Source: Halovenus sp. (lineage in GTDB: Archaea > Halobacteriota > Halobacteria > Halobacteriales > Haloarculaceae). From it: DNA of 5,426 nt. Under the pieces are notes generated by a model. It was not told where the DNA came from. It searched no databases and saw only the letters and a program-made list of their open reading frames with translations. Of the stretch, positions 1 to 5,426 are shown one piece after another (position 1 is the first letter of the stretch; the number at the start of each line of letters is the position of its first letter). The stretch is from contig PUMG01000346.1 of NCBI GenBank assembly GCA_003551265.1, forward strand, positions 1 through 5,426. The letters are read 5' to 3'. The position numbers and the translations under genes were made by a program.

Positions 1-3000
1 CACCCGGGGTACGACCCGGCCGAGATTCCGTTGCGCTCGCTCGGCCCTGGCCAGCAACTGTCGGCAAACTATGTGCTGGGGGGCAACGCCGAGATCGACG
101 GGGAGATCACCGACAGCGAAACTGGTGAGGGCATTGGGGGCGTGAACGTAGCCGTCGAGAACGGGGCGGGTGTTTACGAAACGACGACTGGTGCCGATGG
201 GTCGTACACAGTCGAGAACGTCCCCGGTGGCAACGACTACGACGTGACAATCGAAGTCAACGGCTACGGAACAGTCGTCGAGTCGAACGAGTCCGTTGGA
301 GACGGGGCGACTCACACTCTCGATGCCGAACTGACGGGCACTGCCGAAATCGAGGGGACCGTGGAGGACGAGAGTACGGGAGATGGAATCGAGAACGCCG
401 ACGTGACGGTCATCTCCCCCACCGACGACGAGTTCACCGTCGAGGATGCGACCGACGCGGACGGGGAGTTCATCGTCGAGGGAGTTCCTGGAACCGGCGA
501 TGAGTACACCGTCGTCGCACAGGCGGCCGGGTACGAAGCCGGGAACGCGACGGTCACTGTCGGGGATGACGCGCTCGCGGACGCGGGAACGATCGAACTG
601 GCCGGGAACGCCGCCGTGAGCGGGACGGTCGAAGACGCGTTGTTCGACAGCGCTCTTCCAGACGTGGACGTGACCGTGTCGGACGGACAGGTCGAGTACA
701 CAGCAACGACGGGCGAGGACGGGGAATACACCGTCGAGAATGTCCCCGGGACCGAAGTCGAGTACACGGTGAGCACTGACCCAGTCGGCTGGAATGGTGA
801 ATCGAGGGAGGAATCGCTCGGGGATGGCACGGAGCTGACAGACATCGACTTCGTGCTCACCGGAAACACGAGCGTCGAGTTTGAAGTTCGCGAGTTGCTG
901 ACCGAGACGGATCTCGAAGGTGCGAACGTCACGCTCGAACACGAGACGTTCGGAACCGCCACCGGGTTGACCAACGAGAGCGGATACGTGTCGTTCGCAG
1001 CGCCAGCTACTCAGAATCACGACTACACCATCTCGAAAGCTGGCTACGAAGCGCAGAGCGGTTCATTCTGGTTACCTGAGGGTGGGTCTTTCGAAGGAGT
1101 TCGATTCCTTGCGGGGACTGGGAGTCTCTCTGGGCAGATCAGCGATACAGTCACCGGCGAACCGATCGAGGACGTAACTCTCGTGCTTGAATACCCTTCC
1201 GGTGAAGAAGTCGTCTTCGAGAACGCGACCGACACAGATGGTGAGTACACCATCGAAGACGTTCCGGGAACCGGTGATGAGTACACAGTCCACGCGGGCG
1301 CAGACGGCTACGAATCCAACACGGCCACGGCCGTCGTCGACGACGAAGCGAATGTCGAGAACCTGATGGTCGGACTGGCCGGAAACGCCTCGGTTGGTGG
1401 CACCGTCGAGGACACGACGTTCGAGATGGGAATCGAAGACATCGAAGTCACCGTCGAGAACGGACTCGGAACGTACACTGTCGAGACGGATGGAGATGGG
1501 GAGTACACCGTCGAGAACGTTCCCGGAACCGGCGAGGCATACACGGTGAGCGCCGACGCGACCGGCTGGGACGAGAACTCGACGATAGAAACGGTCGGTG
1601 ACGGTGCAGAACTGACCGGCATTGACTTCGAACTGACCGGCGATGCGACAGACTCCGTTACTCTCAGTGACGCCGAAACGGACGCACCGCTTCCGGGTGC
1701 AACCGTGAGCATCGAACACGAGACGTTCGGCACCGCCGAGGATGCGTTCACGACAGACGGGAACGGGAGCATGGACATCGTGCTGGCTGGTGGCTTCACC
1801 TACAGTTACACGTTCTCGAACCCGGGATACGACGCACTCAACATCCAAGACCGCTCGTTTGGTCCTGGTGAGGAAACCTCGACAGCCTGGGAACTGACCG
1901 GAAACGCAGCGATAACTGGACAGATAACCGACAGTGAAAACGGAAATGCTATCGAAGGGGCGACGGTCACTGCCGAGAATGGCGCTGGCGGGTACGAAGC
2001 GACGACACACGGAAACGGGTCGTACAGCATCGAATCGGTGCCTGGCGGCAACAGCTACACCGTCTCTATCGAGGGAGACGGGTACGAGACAGTCACCAGC
2101 ATAGACGAGTACGTCGAGAACGAGAGCACTCACGACCTGGATGCGGAACTCACCGGGAACGCGACGCTTGGTGGAACCATCGAGGACGAGACGTTCCAAA
2201 CCGGTCTTGACGGCGTCGAGATCGAGATTGCGGCCGGACAGACGTACACTGCTGAGACGGACGAAGAGGGCGAGTACACCGCAAGTGTGGCCGGGGCAGG
2301 TGAGGAGTATCTCGTCTCCGTCGCTCCAGACGGGTGGGACGAGCAGAACCAGACGGTGACGCTCGGCGACGGTGACAGCGAGACAGCACTCGACTTCGAA
2401 CTCGCTGGCAGCGCGCGCGACGAACTCACGGTCGAAGACGCGACAACCGGAGGTCACATCGAGGATGCAGTCGTCGTCGTCCAGAACGACACACTCGGCG
2501 AGAGCGAGCCTGTCGAGACGGACGAGACGGGTCTCGCCGAATTGGCACCTCTCCCCGGTGGATTCTCCTACAGTTACACCGTCGAGAGCGATGGCTACGA
2601 GACCGGTACTGTCTCTGACGTTCTTCCCGGGCCCGGAGAGAACGGGAGCCGAAGCATCGGGCTCTCGGGTAACGCAGAACTTGCGGGGACGGTGACCGAC
2701 GACACCTTCGGAACGGGTCTGGAGAACGTGACAGTGACCGCAGAGAACGGAGGTGGCACGTACGAGACGTCGACGGATTCGGCCGGTGAGTATACCATCG
2801 AGAACGTGCCCGGGACGGGTGAAACGTACGACCTTGTGGCTGACACTGACGGGTACGAACCGACAGCAGAGACCGCGAGTGTCGGCGACGGGGAGCACGT
2901 GGTCCGGGACCTCATCATCTCGGGTAGTGGGGAGATAAACGGGACGGTGACGGACACGTTGACCGAGCAGGGAGTCGAAGAGGTAACGATAACTGCAACG

Positions 3001-4764
3001 AACGAACTGGGCGAGTACACAGCTGAAACGGATGAGACGGGTACGTACACGATAGCGAATCTACCGGGAGAACAGACGTACGCTCTCGAAGCAACTCACG
3101 ACAGGTACGAGACTGAAAGTCGCACGAACGTCACGGTCGGCGATGGAACACAGCAGGCAGAGAACTTCGAACTGGTGCCAGTCCGCGATGCAACCATCTC
3201 GGGCACTGTGACAGATGCGGTGACCGCCAGTGTGGTCGACGCCGCCGCCGTCATCGTCGAACTCGACGACAAAGCAGTGACGGCCGAGGTTGTCTCCCAT
3301 CTCACGACTGGTGAGGACGGAGGGTACGTCGTCGACGCGGTTGGTGGCTACAACTACACAGTCGTCGCCGTCGCAGACGGGTACGTGAACGGGACTGCGA
3401 GTTCGTCCGTCGAGACCGACAATGAGACGACAATCGACGTGGCTGCCACCGGAAACGCGTCGGTGAGTGGGGTTGTCGAAGACTCCGTTACAGGTGAAGG
3501 AGTCCCCGGCGCGAACGTGACACTCGTGGGTGGACAGGGAGCGTACACCGCAGAGACGGTCGGAAGCGGTGAGTTCCTCGTCGAGAGCGTTGCCGGGACT
3601 GGCGAGGTGTACGAGGTGATGGTGACCGCTGCGGACTACGAGGACAACGCAACAGAAGTGTCGGTCGGTGACGCCGAAGACGTCGAGGATCTCACCGTTG
3701 TGTTGACTCCCAAAGAGGGGACGCTCGAAATCGGCGCGTTCGCCGAGGAGTTCCCTGACGGTCTCGAAGGCGACGACTACGGGACGGTCGAGATACCGGT
3801 CGAAGAACTCGACGGCATCGAAACGGAGAACCTCACTGTTTCTCTCTCGGTGACTGGCGATACGGAAGGAGAGGTGTTCAACCTGAGCGACGACACCGGC
3901 ACGCTCGAAGGAGAGGTGAAGCCGTTCACGTTCGACGTCGGTGAAATCGAACGTGCCGACACGTACACGGCGACGGTGACGGCGAATGCAGACAACGCCA
4001 ACGAGACAGAGATGAGCGAGACGTTTGTGGTCGAAGTACCGCCCACCCCGGCACTCTCAGAGTTGAGCGTTGCTGGACAGGGAGAACACGCCACCATCGT
4101 CGAAGGGGACGACGAGAACGTCTCGGTCGCGGTGACGAACGTCGGAGAAGCACCAGGCTCCTTTGAGACGACCCTCACGGTCGGGGAGGATATCGAGGTC
4201 GTCGAATCGACGGAGGACCTGGAAGAGAACGAAACCGAGACGATGACGTTCGAAGCTGTTACCGAGGGACTGGACGCTGGTGAGTACGATGTGACTGTTT
4301 CGACGGCGAACGAGAGTCTGACAGGAACGCTCGAGGTTCTCACACCGGCCGCCTTCATCATCACCGATGTGAGTACGGGGTCAGGGAGTCCGGGCGACAC
4401 CATCGAGGTAACTCCGACTGTCGAGAACGCAGGCGAGAGCGAGGGAACACAGACTGTCGAGTTCCGGGAGGCGACCGAGTTGAGTCGCTATGCCAACGCT
4501 CACGGAATCGTCGAAACTGAGGGCTTACTCGTCGCTATCTTCGACTGGCGTAACGACGACCTGTCGACAGACCAGCTGCTCACAGCGATACACGCCTGGC
4601 GTGGCACCGAGGATGTCGACGGTGACATCATTGAGACGTGGAATCTCACGCTCGACGGCAGCGCAGTCGACACTCACACCTTCACCGACGCTCCAGACGA
4701 GGACTCACAGTATCGAATCCGAACTGACGACGACGCCGTTCTTCTCACCGTCACCCTCGATTGA
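1..4764 (+). CDS. Giant secreted repeat protein, haloarchaeal surface/adhesin type (5' end missing)
   Basis: The frame is open from base 1 and ends at TGA 4762-4764, giving 1587 visible residues. The first in-frame TTG (31) is not the start: codons 1-30 already encode the end of a repeat (a Gly-Tyr followed by an LGPG-like turn), so the true start, and presumably a signal peptide, lie upstream. Order of modules: partial repeat 1-28; fourteen CarboxypepD_reg-like beta-sandwich repeats 29-1237; Ig-like segment 1238-1350; CARDB-like domain 1351-1449; half CARDB 1450-1490; dockerin-like helices 1491-1540; beta tail to 1587. There are about thirty N-x-S/T sequons, no cysteine and 4 lysines, which fits an exported, possibly N-glycosylated halophilic protein. 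I see no catalytic motif, transmembrane helix or C-terminal PGF-type anchor. Known relatives of these domains serve as stalk or adhesion modules; a role as extracellular stalk or adhesin is inference. The reading frame is confident, the function is only general. Confidence 0.93.
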   Translation, partial: HPGYDPAEIPLRSLGPGQQLSANYVLGGNAEIDGEITDSETGEGIGGVNVAVENGAGVYETTTGADGSYTVENVPGGNDYDVTIEVNGYGTVVESNESVGDGATHTLDAELTGTAEIEGTVEDESTGDGIENADVTVISPTDDEFTVEDATDADGEFIVEGVPGTGDEYTVVAQAAGYEAGNATVTVGDDALADAGTIELAGNAAVSGTVEDALFDSALPDVDVTVSDGQVEYTATTGEDGEYTVENVPGTEVEYTVSTDPVGWNGESREESLGDGTELTDIDFVLTGNTSVEFEVRELLTETDLEGANVTLEHETFGTATGLTNESGYVSFAAPATQNHDYTISKAGYEAQSGSFWLPEGGSFEGVRFLAGTGSLSGQISDTVTGEPIEDVTLVLEYPSGEEVVFENATDTDGEYTIEDVPGTGDEYTVHAGADGYESNTATAVVDDEANVENLMVGLAGNASVGGTVEDTTFEMGIEDIEVTVENGLGTYTVETDGDGEYTVENVPGTGEAYTVSADATGWDENSTIETVGDGAELTGIDFELTGDATDSVTLSDAETDAPLPGATVSIEHETFGTAEDAFTTDGNGSMDIVLAGGFTYSYTFSNPGYDALNIQDRSFGPGEETSTAWELTGNAAITGQITDSENGNAIEGATVTAENGAGGYEATTHGNGSYSIESVPGGNSYTVSIEGDGYETVTSIDEYVENESTHDLDAELTGNATLGGTIEDETFQTGLDGVEIEIAAGQTYTAETDEEGEYTASVAGAGEEYLVSVAPDGWDEQNQTVTLGDGDSETALDFELAGSARDELTVEDATTGGHIEDAVVVVQNDTLGESEPVETDETGLAELAPLPGGFSYSYTVESDGYETGTVSDVLPGPGENGSRSIGLSGNAELAGTVTDDTFGTGLENVTVTAENGGGTYETSTDSAGEYTIENVPGTGETYDLVADTDGYEPTAETASVGDGEHVVRDLIISGSGEINGTVTDTLTEQGVEEVTITATNELGEYTAETDETGTYTIANLPGEQTYALEATHDRYETESRTNVTVGDGTQQAENFELVPVRDATISGTVTDAVTASVVDAAAVIVELDDKAVTAEVVSHLTTGEDGGYVVDAVGGYNYTVVAVADGYVNGTASSSVETDNETTIDVAATGNASVSGVVEDSVTGEGVPGANVTLVGGQGAYTAETVGSGEFLVESVAGTGEVYEVMVTAADYEDNATEVSVGDAEDVEDLTVVLTPKEGTLEIGAFAEEFPDGLEGDDYGTVEIPVEELDGIETENLTVSLSVTGDTEGEVFNLSDDTGTLEGEVKPFTFDVGEIERADTYTATVTANADNANETEMSETFVVEVPPTPALSELSVAGQGEHATIVEGDDENVSVAVTNVGEAPGSFETTLTVGEDIEVVESTEDLEENETETMTFEAVTEGLDAGEYDVTVSTANESLTGTLEVLTPAAFIITDVSTGSGSPGDTIEVTPTVENAGESEGTQTVEFREATELSRYANAHGIVETEGLLVAIFDWRNDDLSTDQLLTAIHAWRGTEDVDGDIIETWNLTLDGSAVDTHTFTDAPDEDSQYRIRTDDDAVLLTVTLD
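607..1383 (+). repeat. Higher-order repeat unit 1 (classes C-D-B)
   Basis: Three consecutive beta-sandwich repeats, 259 residues in all, starting at 607 (class C), 865 (class D) and 1117 (class B). The next unit repeats the C-D order 777 bases downstream. An exact 18-base match, CGAACACGAGACGTTCGG, occurs at 936-953 and again at 1713-1730, offset by exactly 777 bases, so the unit was copied as a block. Confidence 0.75.
1384..2157 (+). repeat. Higher-order repeat unit 2 (classes C-D-A)
   Basis: Second copy of the three-domain block (258 residues): class C at 1384, class D at 1642, class A at 1903. The C repeat shares the GEYTVENVPGT core, G-W and L-T-x-IDF-x-LTG ending with the one at 607. 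The third repeat is class A, close to the repeat at 85, which itself follows a class D repeat at the left edge. A further D-A pair therefore existed upstream. Confidence 0.72.
2158..2925 (+). repeat. Higher-order repeat unit 3 (classes C-D-mixed)
   Basis: Third copy of the block (256 residues): class C at 2158 (keeps G-W and the LDFELAG ending), class D at 2410 (keeps YSYT, G-Y and LPGPGE), then a mixed repeat at 2671. The mixed repeat joins a class-C-like start (TFGTGLENV) to a class-A-like middle (ENGGGTYET) and a GEYTIENVPGTG core. Confidence 0.68.
3712..4050 (+). other. Ig-like beta-sandwich spacer domain (in the large CDS)
   Basis: Residues 1238-1350 no longer show the repeat signature. 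They are acidic, with alternating short beta-type strands (for example NLTVSLSVTG, YTATVTAN, FVVEV) and end in a short proline-containing linker (VPPTP) before the CARDB-like domain. The fold is inferred from strand pattern only; no family can be named. Confidence 0.5.
4051..4347 (+). other. CARDB-like adhesion domain (in the large CDS)
   Basis: Residues 1351-1449 show the haloarchaeal CARDB/APHP pattern: VSVAVTNVGEAPGSF early, then a short strand pair, an E-N-E-T-E-T-M-T-F-E strand, LDAGEYDVTVST and a closing strand ending LEVLTP. CARDB is an Ig-like fold common in archaeal cell-surface proteins and is thought to be an adhesion or spacer module. Confidence 0.7.
4348..4470 (+). other. N-terminal half of a second CARDB-like domain (in the large CDS)
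   Basis: Residues 1450-1490 begin FIITDVSTGSGSPGDTIEV and continue with VENAGESEGTQTVEFR, the classic first half of a CARDB domain. In CARDB the next element would be a strand carrying D-G-x-x-V-D; here the sequence instead changes to helical dockerin-like sequence. A possible partner strand (LTLDGSAVDTHTF) appears only after that insert, at about 4648-4686. Confidence 0.6.
4471..4620 (+). other. Dockerin/EF-hand-like helical module (in the large CDS)
   Basis: Residues 1491-1540 contain YANAHGIVETEGLLVAI, DWRNDDLSTDQLLTAI and HAWRGTEDV. This two-helix pattern (G-x-I/V loop, L-x-x-A-I-x-DWR, D-L-S-T-D-x-LL-x-x-I-x-AWR) is that of the dockerin-like or EF-hand-like segment often found near the C-termini of haloarchaeal secreted proteins. 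The first loop would be expected to carry Asp or Asn ligands at positions 1, 3 and 5; here it shows Tyr, Asn and His, so calcium binding is probably weak or lost. The assignment is from memory of the family pattern, not from a search. Confidence 0.6.
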
Positions 4765-4826
4765 GATGGACGACTGTCATTATCGGATTTGATTTCGACC
4801 TGAGGCCGAGAGCAGTACGAACTCTC

Positions 4827-4900
4827 TACGACACCGAGAATCCTGGGATGTACAAGACCGACCGTCCTGGGAATGTATGACACCGAGTATCCTGAGACCG
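4827..4900. repeat. Three degenerate direct repeats, about 24-25 base spacing
   Basis: Units lie at 4827-4853, 4855-4878 and 4878-4900. They share a GACACCGAG-like start (variant GACCGACCG in the middle one) followed by TCCTGGGA or TCCTGAGA, at 4841-4848, 4865-4872 and 4890-4897, with an ATGTA-type end in the first two. A fourth copy of the core, TCCTGGGA, sits alone at 5006-5013 just before the next start codon. The function is unknown; regulator binding is possible. Confidence 0.6.
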
Positions 4901-4915
4901 CAAGATACGAGGTGT

Positions 4916-4945
4916 TTCAGAATACCGTAATACGGACTGTCTGAA
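4916..4945. promoter_or_regulatory. Nested dyad upstream of the second gene
   Basis: An inner perfect inverted repeat, CCGTA-A-TACGG (4925-4935), lies inside an outer pair TTCAG (4916-4920) and CTGAA (4941-4945), centred within a base of each other. The arrangement resembles an operator for a dimeric regulator. It lies upstream of the AT-rich promoter-like stretch. No regulator can be named. Confidence 0.4.
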
Positions 4946-4947
4946 GA

Positions 4948-4959
4948 TATCATCTGATA
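4948..4959. promoter_or_regulatory. Short dyad overlapping the TATA-like element
   Basis: TATCA-TC-TGATA is a perfect 5-base inverted repeat with a two-base centre. It overlaps the left edge of the candidate TATA element, a position where a bound repressor could block the basal factors. At this length chance occurrence is quite possible. Confidence 0.3.
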
Positions 4960-4964
4960 ATATT
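4957..4964 (+). promoter_or_regulatory. Candidate TATA-like element for the second gene
   Basis: ATAATATT is the most AT-rich octamer in the spacer. With usual archaeal spacing it would place the transcript start near 4984-4990 and leave a leader of about 40 bases before ATG 5029. No clear purine-rich BRE precedes it, so this is tentative. Confidence 0.35.
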
Positions 4965-4987
4965 TGTCCGCGCCGTGAACGAATTTC

Positions 4988-4996
4988 AGGGGGTGA
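4988..4996 (+). promoter_or_regulatory. Shine-Dalgarno-like sequence, misplaced for ATG 5029
   Basis: AGGGGGTGA matches the archaeal consensus AGGAGGTGA at 8 of 9 positions. It ends 32 bases before ATG 5029, too far for normal pairing-driven initiation, and no ATG, GTG or TTG lies 5-10 bases after it. An in-frame GTG at 4993 overlaps it and would add 12 residues ahead of the Met. Confidence 0.3.
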
Positions 4997-5028
4997 CATC
5001 AAACGTCCTGGGAGTATCACTACGTATA

Positions 5029-5148
5029 ATGAACTTGTTTGGTACGCAACTGTCGAGTAGCTCTGGTGAAAAAATTCAGGCGGTCTTTTTCTCACTGTTG
5101 ATGATAACGTCGGTCGTGGCTGCTGGCGCTGGCGGGGTCGCAACTGCT
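5029..5148 (+). other. Signal peptide of the beta-helix protein
   Basis: Forty residues with a single Lys (position 15) before the hydrophobic stretch A18-A34 and a small-residue region ending V-A-T-A before S41. No twin arginine is present, so Sec export is expected. The pattern matches the TIGR04207-type surface-glycoprotein signal peptide as I recall it. Confidence 0.8.
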
Positions 5149-5426
5149 TCGGAGACGGCTCCTGCAGGTGAGCAGTGTACGGTGACTGTTTCGGGTGGAG
5201 ACAGCATTCAGCACGCCATCGCTGGTTCGAACTCCGGAGAGACGGTCTGTGTCGAAACTGGTGTCTACAACGAACAGCTGGTGATTGACATCGACAATCT
5301 CACCGTTGCTGCTGCAAACGGTGGCAAACCGGTACTTGAGGGGAGTGGTGGAGGGACCGGCGTCGAGGTCGACAGTGCCGAGAACGTGACGGTCCGGGGC
5401 TTCGAAATCCGTGAGTACGACACTGC
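5029..5426 (+). CDS. Secreted NosD-like right-handed beta-helix protein (3' end missing)
   Basis: The gene starts at ATG 5029 and is open to the right edge, giving 132 complete codons. Residues 1-40 are a Sec signal peptide of the haloarchaeal surface-glycoprotein type: a GEKIQAVFF start, a hydrophobic core LLMITSVVAA and a likely A-T-A cleavage site after residue 40. The mature start shows the beta-helix entry motif of NosD/periplasmic copper-binding-like proteins: G-D-S-I-Q-x-A-I (57-64), G-E-T-V-C-V (70-75), G-V-Y-N-E-Q-L-V-I (78-86), NLTV, GGKPVLEGSG (98-107), then GVEV and NVTVRGFEIR rungs. Cys50 and Cys74 flank this entry and may pair. Such folds are found in cell-surface and carbohydrate-binding proteins; the substrate cannot be told from the part present. 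ATG was chosen because it places the signal motif at a normal distance; GTG 4993 is an alternative. It follows the large gene after 264 bases, with its own likely promoter. Confidence 0.88.
   Translation, partial: MNLFGTQLSSSSGEKIQAVFFSLLMITSVVAAGAGGVATASETAPAGEQCTVTVSGGDSIQHAIAGSNSGETVCVETGVYNEQLVIDIDNLTVAAANGGKPVLEGSGGGTGVEVDSAENVTVRGFEIREYDT

Larger units (their letters stand above)
1..3711 (+). repeat. Tandem array of 15 transthyretin-like (CarboxypepD_reg) repeats
   Basis: Protein-level tandem repeats, each opening after an L-x-G and usually with N-A. Starts: partial at 1, then 85, 340, 607, 865, 1117, 1384, 1642, 1903, 2158, 2410, 2671, 2926, 3187 and 3454; the last ends near 3711. The common pattern is G-x-(V/I)-x-D near the start, D-G-E-Y-T-(V/I)-E-N-V-P-G in the middle, then Y-T-V, G-Y or G-W, V-G-D-G and L-T-G at the end. 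This is the signature of the seven-strand prealbumin-like beta-sandwich family (PF13620-like). Class A: repeats starting at 85 and 1903. Class B (89 residues): 340 and 1117. Class C (G-W in place of G-Y): 607, 1384 and 2158. Class D (contains EHETFGTA or a variant, and LPGPGE-like turn): 1, 865, 1642 and 2410. Repeats from 2671 onward are mixed or diverged. Confidence 0.9.
4765..5028. other. Intergenic spacer with repeats and candidate regulatory sites
   Basis: No convincing gene is seen in these 264 bases on either strand. The composition is visibly more AT-rich than the flanking genes, and the stretch carries direct repeats and dyads described separately. There is no clear T-tract terminator after the stop at 4764; the mildly T-rich stretch at about 4778-4797 is the only candidate for archaeal termination. 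Confidence 0.7.

Noticed and set aside
31..33. TTG as the start codon of the large gene
   Set aside because: The ten codons before it are in frame and align with the end of class D repeats (compare GYDALNIQDRSFGPG in the repeat at 1642), so the coding region clearly continues past the left edge.
312..974. Minus-strand open frame with a Ser/Val/Pro-rich product
   Set aside because: It mirrors the repeats antisense; low-complexity Ser-Ser-Pro composition is the complement of Glu, Asp and Gly codons, not a real protein.
1072..2898. 608-codon open frame on the minus strand
   Set aside because: It lies wholly antisense to the repeat array. Its product is rich in Arg, Val and Cys, has no recognisable domain, and the frame is open because the acidic GC-biased coding strand gives few stops on the complement.
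1..3711. DNA-level tandem repeat or CRISPR-like array
   Set aside because: The repetition is at the protein level with diverged codons; there are no identical short repeats with unique spacers.
3777..4403. Minus-strand open frame of 208 codons
   Set aside because: Antisense to the Ig-like and CARDB-like domains, with the same Ser/Val/Pro shadow composition and no start context.
4490..4792. Plus-strand open frame running past the stop of the large gene
   Set aside because: It is out of frame with the well-supported dockerin-like and tail sequence, and its Ser/Thr/Arg-rich product shows no acidic halophilic bias.
4808..4826. GAGAG and CTCTC stem with a nine-base loop as a terminator
   Set aside because: The stem is only five pairs, and no T tract follows, so it is not a convincing terminator.
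4826..5143. Minus-strand open frame of 105 codons across the spacer
   Set aside because: It overlaps the signal-peptide coding part of the second gene, its product has no hydrophobic segment or family pattern, and the spacer part contains repeats and dyads that look regulatory.

Overview
The window looks like halophilic archaeal DNA. The long protein is extremely acidic, with 4 lysines and no cysteine in 1587 visible residues. Codon third positions favour G/C. The second gene opens with a signal peptide of the haloarchaeal surface-glycoprotein type. This is inference from composition and motifs; no species can be named.

Positions 1-4764 (+) hold the 3' part of one very large gene for a secreted, modular surface protein. 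It is open at the left edge. The visible protein starts inside one repeat and continues through fourteen more complete repeats of 84-89 residues (positions 85-3711). Each is a transthyretin-like/carboxypeptidase-regulatory-like (CarboxypepD_reg) beta-sandwich. The repeats fall into classes, and classes C-D-X recur as a higher-order unit of about 256-259 residues, three times in a row. After the array come an Ig-like segment (3712-4050), a CARDB-like domain (4051-4347), the first half of a second CARDB-like domain (4348-4470), a dockerin/EF-hand-like helical module (4471-4620) and a short beta-rich tail ending at the stop. No C-terminal membrane anchor or PGF-type sorting motif is seen.

Positions 4765-5028 are a non-coding spacer, more AT-rich than the genes. 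It holds three degenerate direct-repeat units about 24-25 bases apart, two dyads (4916-4945 and 4948-4959), a weak TATA-like element and a Shine-Dalgarno-like sequence that is badly placed for the next start codon.

Positions 5029-5426 (+) are the 5' part of a second gene, cut by the right edge. It encodes a Sec signal peptide followed by the start of a NosD-type right-handed beta-helix.

Both genes therefore encode exported proteins and lie in the same direction. The spacer looks like a separate promoter region, so they are more likely neighbours in a surface-protein locus than one operon. Nothing in the window identifies an enzyme, mobile element, RNA gene or CRISPR array.
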